Of a DNA stretch of 38,048 nt, positions 25,891 through 33,560 are shown piece after piece. Source of the stretch: JBGTLU01 sp041743935 (GTDB lineage: Bacteria > Bacteroidota > Bacteroidia > Sphingobacteriales > Sphingobacteriaceae). The notes under the pieces are model-generated. The model had not been told where the DNA came from. It did not search any database and worked only from the letters and a program-made list of their open reading frames with translations. Location of the stretch: assembly GCA_041743935.1 (NCBI GenBank), contig JBGTLU010000036.1, forward strand, positions 1 to 38,048, given 5' to 3'. The position numbers and the translations under genes were made by a program. Numbering within the stretch: position 1 is the stretch's first letter; each line of letters begins with the position of its first letter.

Positions 25891-26073
25891 TTACTTAATT
25901 TCTTTATGAACAGTTACTTTCTTAAGCACAGGATTAAATTTCTTTAATTCTATACGTTCTGTAGTGTTCTTTTTGTTTTTGGTGGTGATGTAGCGTGATG
26001 TGCCTGGCAAACCACTATTCTTGTGCTCTGTGCACTCAAGAATCACCTGTACTCTATTGCCTTTCTTAGCCAT
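25891..26073 (-). CDS. rpmG: 50S ribosomal protein L33
   Basis: The 60-residue product is L33. It starts MAKKGNRVQVILECTEHK and contains SRYITTKNKKNT and the C-terminal KKFNPVLKKVTVHKE, all characteristic. It has one cysteine and lacks the paired CxxC zinc motifs, so it is the zinc-independent form. It is the second gene of the rpmB-rpmG-DUF4295 transcript, 10 bases after rpmB. Confidence 0.97.
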   Translation of the reverse strand: MAKKGNRVQVILECTEHKNSGLPGTSRYITTKNKKNTTERIELKKFNPVLKKVTVHKEIK

Positions 26074-26083
26074 TTCTCAGTAA

Positions 26084-26317
26084 TTATATATGACCTTTTT
26101 TAATAAATTTATTAATAGAGGCAGTAATACCATTTTTGGTTATAGTTCTGATAGCAGAAGTAGATACTTTTAAAGTAATCCAACGTCCTTCTTCAGGGAT
26201 AAAGAACCTTTTCGTTTTTAAGTTTGGGTAAAATTTGCGTTTGGTCTTTGCGTTTGAGTTAGAAACGTTATTACCAGTTAATGCTTTTTTACCCGTCAAA
26301 TCACAAATTCTTGACAT
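26084..26317 (-). CDS. rpmB: 50S ribosomal protein L28
   Basis: The 77-residue product is L28, recognised by MSRICDLTGKKALTGNNVSN and the following KTKRKFYPNLKTKRFFIPEE, with WITLKVSTSAIRTI further on. It is a large-subunit protein near the exit region. The single cysteine (C5) has no CxxC partner, so this is the zinc-independent form. It is the first gene of the minus-strand cluster and diverges from acs across 173 bases that hold a good Bacteroidota promoter. Confidence 0.97.
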   Translation of the reverse strand: MSRICDLTGKKALTGNNVSNSNAKTKRKFYPNLKTKRFFIPEEGRWITLKVSTSAIRTITKNGITASINKFIKKGHI

Positions 26318-26360
26318 GATTGTATATCTTTTATCTTTTTACCCTGAATTAACAGGGCTG

Positions 26361-26392
26361 CAAATATGAGAATAATTATCTAAACCATCAAT
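26361..26392 (-). promoter_or_regulatory. Promoter of rpmB-rpmG-DUF4295
   Basis: On the minus strand CATATTTG (26361-26368) differs in one base from TAnnTTTG, and ATTG (26389-26392) stands 20 bases upstream as a near match to TTTG. The predicted start near 26354 leaves a leader of about 36 bases. At its beginning a short inverted repeat (CCCTG/CAGGG, 26342-26357) could form a small 5' hairpin, either stabilising or regulatory. Confidence 0.5.
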
Positions 26393-26418
26393 CCTTTTTG
26401 CAATTATTTTAGATAATT
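26374..26418. repeat. 11-bp inverted repeat in the rpmB/acs divergent region
   Basis: AATTATCTAAA at 26374-26384 is repeated in perfect inverted form (TTTAGATAATT) at 26408-26418, with 23 bases between. The left arm lies inside the spacer of the predicted rpmB promoter and the right arm lies about 73 bases before the acs ATG. It could be an operator or a chance A/T-rich match. Confidence 0.6.
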
Positions 26419-26490
26419 TTTGTGTTGATTTTTTGTAAACCTAGCCAGCCAATTTTATAAATTGTGCAATTATTGCAAAACTAGCTGTTC

Positions 26491-28386
26491 ATGAGTTTTA
26501 AAATTGGAGATATTGATTCGTATAAATCAGTCTATCAAGAAAGTGTAAAAAATCCAGAGGCATTTTGGGCAAGCATCGCCGAGCATTTTCTGTGGCACCA
26601 AAAATGGGATAAGGTGTTAGACTGGGATTTTAGTAAGCCAAATATTCAATGGTTTTCGGGGGCTAAATTAAATATTACCGAAAATTGTTTAGATAGACAT
26701 CTCACATACAACGCCAATAAAGTTGCCATCATTTGGGAACCCAATAATCCCGATGAAGAGCATAAAAAAATTACCTACAGCCAATTACACGAGCAAGTTT
26801 GTCGTTTTGCTAATGTCTTAAAGCGAAATGGTGCTAAAAAAGGCGATAGAATTTGTATTTATATGCCAATGGTCCCCGAAATTGTGGTTGCTGTTTTAGC
26901 CTGTGCTCGTATTGGAGCTATACATTCGGTAGTTTTTGGTGGTTTTTCTGCCCAATCAATTTCAGATAGAATTAATGATGCTTCATGCAATATGGTTATA
27001 ACTGCAGATGGAGTTCATCGAGGCGCTAAAGAATTATTTTTGAAATCTTTAGTAAATGAAGCTCTTGATAATTGCCCAACTGTAAATAGAGTTATTGTTT
27101 TGGAAAGAACAAAATCTCAAGTAACAATGCAATGGGGAAGAGATGTTTGGTGGCACGAAGAAATGGCAATTGTTAACTCTCATTGTCCGGCAGAGTCCAT
27201 GGATGCAGAAGATCCTTTGTTTATACTTTATACCTCTGGCTCTACCGGAAAACCAAAAGGTGTAGTGCATACCTGCGCAGGATATATGGTGTATGCAACA
27301 TATACCTTTCAAAATGTATTTCAATATCAACCAGACGATATTTTTTTCTGCACAGCAGATGTAGGCTGGATTACGGGTCATTCTTACATTATTTACGGTC
27401 CTTTGGCATCTTGTGCAACTACCGTAATGTTCGAGGGTATTCCTACTTATCCGGATGCTGGCAGATTTTGGGAAATCATCCAAAAGCACGAAGTAAACAT
27501 TTTTTACACTGCTCCTACGGCTATTAGATCTTTAATGGCAGCAGGATTAGATTATGTTAAAGGCAAAGATTTATCTAGTTTAAAAGTACTCGGTACGGTT
27601 GGAGAGCCTATCAATGAAGAAGCTTGGCATTGGTATAACACCAACATTGGTAATGAAAACTGTCCAATTGTAGATACTTGGTGGCAAACAGAAACAGGTG
27701 GCATCATGATATCTCCTTTAGCGGGCATAACACCTAATAAACCAACGTATGCTACTTTGCCTTTACCAGGTATTCAACCTGTTCTATTAGATGAATCTGG
27801 GAAAGAAATATTAGGTAATGATGTTTCTGGTAATCTTTGCATTAAATTCCCTTGGCCCGGCATGATAAGAACCACTTACGGCGATCATGACCGTTGTCGT
27901 CAAAACTATTTTGCAACTTATCCGGGTTTATATTTTACCGGCGATGGCTGTTTACGAGATAAAGACGGATATTATAGAATAACGGGTAGAGTTGATGATG
28001 TTATAAATGTATCCGGACACAGAATTGGAACTGCCGAAGTAGAAGATGCCATTAACATGTATCCTGCCGTTGTTGAATCTGCTGTGGTTGGCTTCCCGCA
28101 TGATATTAAAGGACAGGGTATCTATGCTTATGTTATACTCGAAAATAAATCCAAAGATGAATCTTCCATTTTTAAGGGGATAAATGATATGGTCACCAAA
28201 GTAATTGGCGCAATTGCACGTCCGGATAAAATCCAAGTAGTGTCAGGTTTACCAAAAACTCGTTCGGGTAAAATAATGCGAAGAATACTACGAAAAATTG
28301 CCGAAGGAGACACAAGTAACTTAGGAGATACTTCTACACTCTTAGACCCATCGGTGGTTGAGGAAATTAAATTGGGAGCGAAATAA
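26491..28386 (+). CDS. acs: Acetyl-CoA synthetase Acs (AMP-forming)
   Basis: The 631-residue enzyme activates acetate to acetyl-CoA through acetyl-AMP. The N-terminal ACAS domain starts near YQESVKNPEAFW; the adenylate-forming P-loop is YTSGSTGKPKGVVHT near residues 246-260; VDTWWQTETGG near 393 is the A5 motif; TGDGCLRDKDGYYRITGRVDD is the hinge region. The catalytic and acetylatable lysine is K594 in TRSGKIMRR. The length and the WWQTETG tryptophan pair, which limits the acyl pocket, fit an acetate enzyme rather than a longer-chain ligase. It diverges from rpmB; the next gene begins on the base after its stop. Confidence 0.95.
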   Translation: MSFKIGDIDSYKSVYQESVKNPEAFWASIAEHFLWHQKWDKVLDWDFSKPNIQWFSGAKLNITENCLDRHLTYNANKVAIIWEPNNPDEEHKKITYSQLHEQVCRFANVLKRNGAKKGDRICIYMPMVPEIVVAVLACARIGAIHSVVFGGFSAQSISDRINDASCNMVITADGVHRGAKELFLKSLVNEALDNCPTVNRVIVLERTKSQVTMQWGRDVWWHEEMAIVNSHCPAESMDAEDPLFILYTSGSTGKPKGVVHTCAGYMVYATYTFQNVFQYQPDDIFFCTADVGWITGHSYIIYGPLASCATTVMFEGIPTYPDAGRFWEIIQKHEVNIFYTAPTAIRSLMAAGLDYVKGKDLSSLKVLGTVGEPINEEAWHWYNTNIGNENCPIVDTWWQTETGGIMISPLAGITPNKPTYATLPLPGIQPVLLDESGKEILGNDVSGNLCIKFPWPGMIRTTYGDHDRCRQNYFATYPGLYFTGDGCLRDKDGYYRITGRVDDVINVSGHRIGTAEVEDAINMYPAVVESAVVGFPHDIKGQGIYAYVILENKSKDESSIFKGINDMVTKVIGAIARPDKIQVVSGLPKTRSGKIMRRILRKIAEGDTSNLGDTSTLLDPSVVEEIKLGAK

Positions 28387-29376
28387 ATGAGAATTTTTAT
28401 TACCGGAGCTTCGGGGTTCATTGGCAAACACTTGGCAATTCATTTAGCAAAAGAAGGGAATGATGTGTGTGTTCTGGTTCGAAAAACAGCCGATTTAAAC
28501 GGATTAAACATACCTAATTGTACCATTTTTTATGGAGATATTTTAGATAAAGAATCTATTAATAATGCCATAAAAGGATGCGAGCAAGTATACCATTTAG
28601 CAGCTTTTGCAAAAGTTTGGGACAAAAACCCAAACAAACCTTATCAGGTAAATTACATCGGCACAAAAAACGTTTTGGATACTTCTTTAGATACCGGTGT
28701 TAAAAAAGTAGTAGTAACTTCTACTGCTGGTGTTTTTCCACCTGCTATAAATGGTTTAGTCAATGAAGCCTCGCCGCGTATGTTACATTTACATACCGAG
28801 TACGAGCGAACCAAGCATTTATCAGAAGAATTAGCGCTGAGTTATCAACTAAAAGGGTTGGAGGTTGTATTGGCAAATCCTTGTAAAGTTTTTGGGCCAG
28901 GGCCTATCGACGATAGTAATTCTGCAACTTTAATGATTAGAAATTACATCAACGGTAAATGGAAAATCATTCCTGGCGACGGAAATTCACATGCCAATTA
29001 CGTGTTTGTGGAAGATGTTGTACGTGCTTTAACTATTTTAATGACCGGGGGAAAATCTGGAGAACAGTACATCATTGGGGCAAATAACGCCACATTTAAA
29101 GAATTTTTCGCTTGTATAAGTTCATTATCTGGGGTTCAAAAAAAACTTTACCATTTACCAGTTTGGATAATTCGATCGGTAGCCGAAATCGAATTGTTAA
29201 AAGCAAAGATGTTTGGTGTAAAACCAATAATCACTCCGGAGTGGGTCAGAAAAATTCCTTACAGTTGGGCAAAAGACACTAGGAAAATGCGCAACTTTGC
29301 CGGCTATCAACCTAAAACATTAGAAGAAGGTATAAAATTAACCATTGATTGGTTAAAAGCTGAAAAGGAAATATGA
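28387..29376 (+). CDS. NAD-dependent epimerase/dehydratase family protein (extended SDR)
   Basis: The 329-residue protein is an extended SDR enzyme. The Rossmann motif ITGASGFIGKHLA lies at residues 5-17 and fits the TGxxGxxG form of this class; the catalytic set is S112/T113 in VTSTAGVF and Y139-x3-K143 in TEYERTKHL. NPCKVFGPGP near 164 is the substrate-side loop, and the chain ends with a typical GYQPKTLEEGIKLTIDWL tail. The overall pattern is closest to dihydroflavonol-reductase-like and hopanoid-associated sugar epimerases, which act on sterol, terpenoid or sugar substrates. The substrate is not determinable here. ATG follows the acs stop directly and the stop overlaps the next gene by 4 bases, so all three are likely co-transcribed. 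Confidence 0.87.
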   Translation: MRIFITGASGFIGKHLAIHLAKEGNDVCVLVRKTADLNGLNIPNCTIFYGDILDKESINNAIKGCEQVYHLAAFAKVWDKNPNKPYQVNYIGTKNVLDTSLDTGVKKVVVTSTAGVFPPAINGLVNEASPRMLHLHTEYERTKHLSEELALSYQLKGLEVVLANPCKVFGPGPIDDSNSATLMIRNYINGKWKIIPGDGNSHANYVFVEDVVRALTILMTGGKSGEQYIIGANNATFKEFFACISSLSGVQKKLYHLPVWIIRSVAEIELLKAKMFGVKPIITPEWVRKIPYSWAKDTRKMRNFAGYQPKTLEEGIKLTIDWLKAEKEI

Positions 29377-30164
29377 CTGAAAATTACACCCTTATTACAG
29401 GGGCAAGTTCCGGCATTGGAAAAGAGATAGCCAAAGTTTGCGCAAAACGAGGAATGAACCTGCTCATAATTTCCTATCCGGATGAATTATTATCAGCTAC
29501 AGTTACAGAATTGAGAAATAATTACCCAATTAAGGTGGATAGTTTAGCCATTGATTTAAGTAAAACCGAAGCTCCAAAAGAGGTTTTTGCTTGGTGCCAA
29601 GAAAAAAATTATTCTGTCCATGTTTTAATCAATAATATCGGTTTAGGGGGTAGGGTTAATTTTGATTCAGACCCGGTAGATGATATTCATAAGTTGCTTT
29701 TTTTAAACGTGCACGTTTGCACACTTCTCACACGATTGTTTATCAACGATTTAGTATCACATAAAGAATCGCATATTTTAAATGTAAGCAGTATGGCTAG
29801 CTTTTTTCCATTGCCGCACAAAGCTGTTTATTCTGCTGCTAAAGCCTACATTTATGCCTTTACTAGGGCTTTAAGTAATGAATTGAGGCATAAAGGAGTG
29901 CATATTTCGGTTATTTGTCCCGGAGGTTCAGAACATACCAAAGACCCGGTAGTACAACAAAAAGTAAGTGGATTTTTATCTAAAACTTTTCATCACTCTC
30001 CACAACAAATAGCAGAATTAGCTGTGGACGGTATGCTCAAGAAAAAACGAGTAATTATACCCGGGTTGTTCCCGAAATTTTATTCTACCGTTGCGCATTT
30101 CTTGCCTCGTTTTGTGGTTGATGCTTTTGTAGGTTCGTTATTTAGACCCAAAGCAGAGGGATAA
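29373..30164 (+). CDS. Classical short-chain dehydrogenase/reductase
   Basis: A 263-residue classical SDR enzyme. The cofactor motif TGASSGIG is at residues 9-16, the structural NNAG motif appears as NNIG (87-90), the catalytic serine is in NVSSMASF near 139-140, and the active-site pair is Y153-x3-K157 in VYSAAKAYIY. The C-terminal part has a hydrophobic stretch (FYSTVAHFLPRFVVDAFVGS) that suggests membrane contact, as in reductases acting on lipids or acyl chains. The ISYP segment after the second strand lacks the usual acidic NAD-selecting residue, so the cofactor is uncertain. It overlaps the preceding SDR gene by 4 bases. Confidence 0.87.
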   Translation: MTENYTLITGASSGIGKEIAKVCAKRGMNLLIISYPDELLSATVTELRNNYPIKVDSLAIDLSKTEAPKEVFAWCQEKNYSVHVLINNIGLGGRVNFDSDPVDDIHKLLFLNVHVCTLLTRLFINDLVSHKESHILNVSSMASFFPLPHKAVYSAAKAYIYAFTRALSNELRHKGVHISVICPGGSEHTKDPVVQQKVSGFLSKTFHHSPQQIAELAVDGMLKKKRVIIPGLFPKFYSTVAHFLPRFVVDAFVGSLFRPKAEG

Positions 30165-30169
30165 ATTTT

Positions 30170-30177
30170 TAACTTTG
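30170..30177 (+). promoter_or_regulatory. Possible -7 element in front of surE
   Basis: TAACTTTG matches TAnnTTTG exactly and lies 7 bases before the surE ATG. If used, the transcript would start at or next to the start codon. No -33 match is visible, so it may be chance. Confidence 0.3.
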
Positions 30178-30184
30178 CAACCGT

Positions 30185-30955
30185 ATGACAAAACAACGAC
30201 CTACTATTTTAGTTACCAACGACGATGGCATTACTGCCAAAGGCATAAAAGTGCTTGCCCATTTGATGAAACCTTTGGGCAATGTTGTAATCGTTGCTCC
30301 AGATAGTCCGCAATCTGCAATGGGGCATGCCATTACTATTTCTAAACCATTGCGTTTAGAAAAAATTGATTTGTATGAAGGGATAGAATCTTATACCTGC
30401 TCTGGCACACCGGTAGATTGTGTAAAACTGGCAGTGAATAAAGTATTGCATCGCAAACCCGATTTATGTGTTTCTGGTATTAATCATGGTTCCAATTCTT
30501 CTATCAATGTTATATATTCTGGTACCATGTCGGCAGCAATGGAAGGTGCAATTGAAGGGATTCCATCTATTGGTTTTTCTTTGGCAGATTTTTCCTTGGA
30601 TGCAGATTTTGGTCCAACTGAAAAATTTATTACCAAAATAGTAGAGCAAGTTTTAAAAAATGGTTTGCCAAAAGGTTCATTACTAAACGTTAATTTCCCA
30701 AAAACCAATAACATAAAAGGCATTAAAATTTGCCGACAGGCCATTGCAAAATGGGTAGAAGAATTTGATGAACGAAATGATCCGCATAGACGTAAATATT
30801 ATTGGCTTACAGGTGTGTTTGAGTTAAACGATCAGGGAGAAGATACCGACGAATGGGCTTTGGTAAATAATTACACTTCGGTAGTTCCGGTGCAGTTTGA
30901 TTTTACTGCGCACCACGTTATTCCGCAACTTAATCAATGGGATTTAAATGTTTAG
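30185..30955 (+). CDS. surE: 5'/3'-nucleotidase SurE
   Basis: The 256-residue protein is the metal-dependent survival protein SurE, which dephosphorylates nucleoside monophosphates. The metal ligands of the E. coli enzyme are all in place: D13 and D14 in VTNDDGITAKG, S44 in APDSPQSAMGHA, and N100 in SGINHGSN. SGTPVDCVKLA is also typical. Cytosolic, no signal peptide. Its end overlaps the start of an 83-residue membrane protein by 8 bases, and lpxB follows that gene with a further overlap, so the three are probably translated in a coupled way. Confidence 0.96.
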   Translation: MTKQRPTILVTNDDGITAKGIKVLAHLMKPLGNVVIVAPDSPQSAMGHAITISKPLRLEKIDLYEGIESYTCSGTPVDCVKLAVNKVLHRKPDLCVSGINHGSNSSINVIYSGTMSAAMEGAIEGIPSIGFSLADFSLDADFGPTEKFITKIVEQVLKNGLPKGSLLNVNFPKTNNIKGIKICRQAIAKWVEEFDERNDPHRRKYYWLTGVFELNDQGEDTDEWALVNNYTSVVPVQFDFTAHHVIPQLNQWDLNV

Positions 30956-31199
30956 TTCATCTGATTTTTACAAAGGTATTCTTTTTGGCGGGGTAGCTCC
31001 ATTTTTAGGGTATCTGCTACATGCTTTAGTTAAAAGTTTGTCTTTTTACGACACCAAAATCTACTTGGTTTGCTTACTAATAAACGTATTGTTGTTACGT
31101 TGGATGGTGAAATCCGATAGGCAAAATATGGCCAATGGATTACTCATAACTACTCTATTCTTTGCATTTTATATAATTGCATTTAAGTTGAGGCAATGA
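30948..31199 (+). CDS. Small membrane protein of unknown function
   Basis: I do not recognise this 83-residue protein. It has three hydrophobic segments: about residues 8-30 (YKGILFGGVAPFLGYLLHAL), 38-52 (KIYLVCLLINVLLLRW) and 62-80 (NGLLITTLFFAFYIIAF), with basic residues between the second and third (RWMVKSDR), giving a small polytopic inner-membrane protein. It overlaps surE by 8 bases and lpxB by 4 bases, which supports it as a real, coupled gene rather than a chance frame. A link to LpxB and hence to lipid A synthesis at the membrane is possible from position only. Confidence 0.75.
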   Translation: MFSSSDFYKGILFGGVAPFLGYLLHALVKSLSFYDTKIYLVCLLINVLLLRWMVKSDRQNMANGLLITTLFFAFYIIAFKLRQ

Positions 31200-32299
31200 A
31201 ATATTACCTCATAGCCGGCGAAGCTTCGGGCGATTTACATGCCTCAAATTTGATGCGCGAGCTTAAAAGAATAGATAATAAAGCCCAATTTCGTTTTTTT
31301 GGAGGCGATTTGATGCAGGCTCAAGGTGGTACTTTGGTTAAACATTGTCGCGAAATGGCTTACATGGGTTTTGTGGAGGTGCTGGTTAATTTACCTTCCA
31401 TCTTTCAAAACCTAAAAGAATGCAAAACGGATCTACTAGCCAACCGTCCGGATGTTTTAATTTTAGTAGATTTCCCCGGATTTAATCTTAAAATAGCCAA
31501 TTTCGCTAAGAAAAATGGCATAAAAGTATTTTATTACATCGCACCAAAAGCTTGGGCATGGAATAAAAAACGAGTGCATCAAATAAAAAAGTACGTAGAT
31601 AAACTCTTTTGTATTTTGCCATTTGAAGTCGAATTTTTTGCCGAACATGGCATCCATGCACATTATGTGGGCAATCCATTGCAAGATGCTATTGCCAATC
31701 ATACCTATCTTCCGGATTTTTTAAACAAAAATAACCTATCAGACAAACCTATTGTCGCACTTTTACCCGGTAGCAGAAAACAAGAATTAAAGCGCATTTT
31801 ACCGGTAATGTTAGCCACCGTGCCTAAATTTCCAGAATATCAATTTGTAATTGCCGGAGCACCAAATTTCAAAGCAGAGCAGTACCAAGAATTAGGCAGC
31901 AACAACATTCCAGTGCTTTTTGGGCAAACCTACGATTTGTTAAAAAATGCCCAAGCCGCCATTGTTACATCTGGCACTGCAACGCTCGAAACCGCACTTT
32001 TGAATGTACCGCAAGTAGTTGTGTATAAAGCTAATGCGCTCTCGGTTGCTATTGCCCGAAAATTGGTTACCATTAAATTTATATCCTTAGTAAATCTGAT
32101 AATGGATAAAAAAGTGGTGGAAGAGCTCATCCAAGAAGAATGTAATCCATTCAAGATTGAGGAAGAATTACATAAAATTTTGGAGGATGAAACCTACAAA
32201 AACCAGATGCTACAACACTATACTACATTAGCAACATTGGTGGGGGAAGCAGGAGCATCTGAACGGGCAGCAGAATTAATTTCAAATGATAATAATTGA
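31196..32299 (+). CDS. lpxB: Lipid-A-disaccharide synthase LpxB
   Basis: The 367-residue GT19 enzyme condenses lipid X with UDP-2,3-diacylglucosamine to make the lipid A disaccharide at the cytosolic face of the inner membrane. Family features are the opening LIAGEASGDLHASNLM, MGFVEVL near residue 61, LVDFPGFNLKIA near 92, YYIAPKAWAWNKKRV near 112, LPGSRKQEL near 198 and TSGTATLETALLNVPQVVVY near 260. Length is close to usual. Its stop lies within the left arm of a long A/T-rich inverted repeat that may terminate the transcript. Confidence 0.96.
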   Translation: MKYYLIAGEASGDLHASNLMRELKRIDNKAQFRFFGGDLMQAQGGTLVKHCREMAYMGFVEVLVNLPSIFQNLKECKTDLLANRPDVLILVDFPGFNLKIANFAKKNGIKVFYYIAPKAWAWNKKRVHQIKKYVDKLFCILPFEVEFFAEHGIHAHYVGNPLQDAIANHTYLPDFLNKNNLSDKPIVALLPGSRKQELKRILPVMLATVPKFPEYQFVIAGAPNFKAEQYQELGSNNIPVLFGQTYDLLKNAQAAIVTSGTATLETALLNVPQVVVYKANALSVAIARKLVTIKFISLVNLIMDKKVVEELIQEECNPFKIEEELHKILEDETYKNQMLQHYTTLATLVGEAGASERAAELISNDNN

Positions 32300-32336
32300 A
32301 ATTATAGCATAACTATTATTTCAATTATCTATTTTT
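32292..32336 (+). terminator. A/T-rich hairpin at the end of lpxB
   Basis: ATAATTGAAAT (32292-32302) pairs perfectly with ATTTCAATTAT (32318-32328); after a T-T mismatch the stem continues with ATAG/CTAT around a 5-base loop. It is followed by CTATTTTTG. It looks like an intrinsic terminator, although it lacks the GC-rich stem of classical ones, and it could instead be an operator for the next gene. Confidence 0.5.
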
Positions 32337-32337
32337 G
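32330..32337 (+). promoter_or_regulatory. Possible -7 element for the thioredoxin-like gene
   Basis: TATTTTTG is an exact match to TAnnTTTG and lies 21 bases before the ATG at 32359. The expected -33 position falls inside the inverted repeat just upstream and does not show TTTG. It coincides with the T tract of the putative lpxB terminator. Confidence 0.35.
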
Positions 32338-32358
32338 ATTATACTAAACCTTACCATC

Positions 32359-33177
32359 ATGAAAACAATAATCATCGTTACAGCATTACTTGTTTCTAGT
32401 CTTTCAACAAGTGCACAATCTTGGCTTACCGATTTGAAAATGGCGCAGAATGTGGCGCAAAGCACCAATAAATTAATTTTAGTAGATTTTTGGGCAATAT
32501 GGTGTGGCCCATGTAAAACCATGGATGCAGAAGTATGGAACACCAAAGAGGCTGAATTATTAAAAAGGAACTTTGTGCCGGTAAAAATTGATATAGACGA
32601 CGAACGAAATCTGGCTTTAAAATATAACGTACGTTCTATCCCATTAATAATTATAATGGATTATAAGGGAGAAAATATATTTTCTTATTTGGGATACAAA
32701 GGGAAAGCAGATTTAATGAAATTTATTTCGGGCATACCCGCCAATGCAGAAGATTTGTTCCCCTACTTAGAGAAAGTAAAGAGCAGATCAGATGAAAACT
32801 TTCAAACAACCAAAGAAATTGGCATAGCTTATCAATTTGTAGCTCAAGCTGCCACATACGAACCTCTTCATCGAGCATTACTTACTAAAAGTGATATATG
32901 GTTAAAGAAATCTCAAAAATTAAGTAAAGAAGAAGTAGATATTGCCGAAATTCAATTACTGCTTTCAAGTAATTCTGTGTTACGCAATATTTACAAGAAG
33001 CCATTAGCAGATATAATAGCTAATCAAGATAAATACATCGGCACTAAAAATGAAGTACTAATGTATTATGTACTTTCGCAGGCATATCTAAAGAATGGGG
33101 AGAAAGAAAAGTTTAAAGAGGCTTACGCCAAACTCGAAGAGTTAGATTCTAATAAAGTTTACATCAAACGATTTTGA
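32359..33177 (+). CDS. Exported thioredoxin-like protein
   Basis: The 272-residue protein begins with a signal peptide (about 1-19, ending STSAQ) and a thioredoxin fold with redox motif WCGPC (C49 and C52) in DFWAIWCGPCKTM, and the cis-proline loop VRSIPLIIIMD. After the fold (about 20-140) comes an all-helical extension of about 130 residues containing a TPR-like segment (YYVLSQAYLKNGEKEKFKEA). It should act in the periplasm as a thiol-disulfide reductase or thiol-based sensor. I start at ATG 32359 because it opens directly on the signal peptide; an in-frame ATG at 32335 would precede it by 8 residues and fall in the hairpin/promoter region. It is probably a single-gene unit. Confidence 0.87.
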   Translation: MKTIIIVTALLVSSLSTSAQSWLTDLKMAQNVAQSTNKLILVDFWAIWCGPCKTMDAEVWNTKEAELLKRNFVPVKIDIDDERNLALKYNVRSIPLIIIMDYKGENIFSYLGYKGKADLMKFISGIPANAEDLFPYLEKVKSRSDENFQTTKEIGIAYQFVAQAATYEPLHRALLTKSDIWLKKSQKLSKEEVDIAEIQLLLSSNSVLRNIYKKPLADIIANQDKYIGTKNEVLMYYVLSQAYLKNGEKEKFKEAYAKLEELDSNKVYIKRF

Positions 33178-33202
33178 AATTCCACGCATAACCTTACTTT
33201 TG
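33173..33202 (+). promoter_or_regulatory. Promoter of tRNA-Ala
   Basis: TTTG at 33173-33176 and TACTTTTG at 33195-33202 match both halves of the Bacteroidota promoter, 18 bases apart. Transcription would start near 33209, about 9 bases before the tRNA. The -33 element overlaps the stop codon of the thioredoxin-like gene. Confidence 0.65.
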
Positions 33203-33217
33203 TGCCTCCAGCCAATT

Positions 33218-33294
<77 letters not shown>

Positions 33295-33327
33295 AAAGTC
33301 CTGAAGAAAATTTCAGGACTTTTTTGT
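33295..33327 (+). terminator. Intrinsic terminator of tRNA-Ala
   Basis: AAAGTCCTGAA (33295-33305) pairs with TTCAGGACTTT (33312-33322) around a 6-base loop, followed by more T. It begins 4 bases after the tRNA. Confidence 0.9.
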
Positions 33328-33330
33328 TTA

Positions 33331-33393
33331 ATCCCCTCCTTGTTAAGGAGGGGGTGTGTTGGCCAAAAGCTGGGCAGGGGTGGTCATACTTTT
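33331..33393 (-). repeat. GC-rich intergenic repeat, copy 1 (inverted relative to copy 2)
   Basis: The core CCCCTCCTTGTTAAGGAGGGG contains a 9-bp hairpin with a 3-base loop (33333-33353) and is followed by GGCCAAAAGCTGGGCAGGGG. The core recurs as its reverse complement after parE at 35445-35466. It stands out as G/C-rich against the surrounding A/T-rich DNA. The rest of the interval up to parE (about 33394-33560) shows no gene; a weak promoter-like pair (TTTG at 33478-33481 with AATCTTTC 19 bases later) is the only signal. Confidence 0.7.
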
Positions 33394-33560
33394 TCTACCC
33401 CGAAAATCTAAAACAATCTCAAATTCCTTGTTAAATTGTTGAAATCTTTTCTGGTGCTACCCACTCGCATAGTTTAAGTTTGTATACTGCGCAGAATATG
33501 CAATCTTTCATTGAAAATGCATGTTTTATTATGGATTAGCGTTAAAGAATTAAATACAGG

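Noticed and set aside
27049..27489. 146-codon open frame on the minus strand inside acs
   Set aside because: It is fully antisense to a well-supported acs gene, its product looks like random low-complexity sequence with many H, C, I and Y residues, and no start context or family motif is seen.
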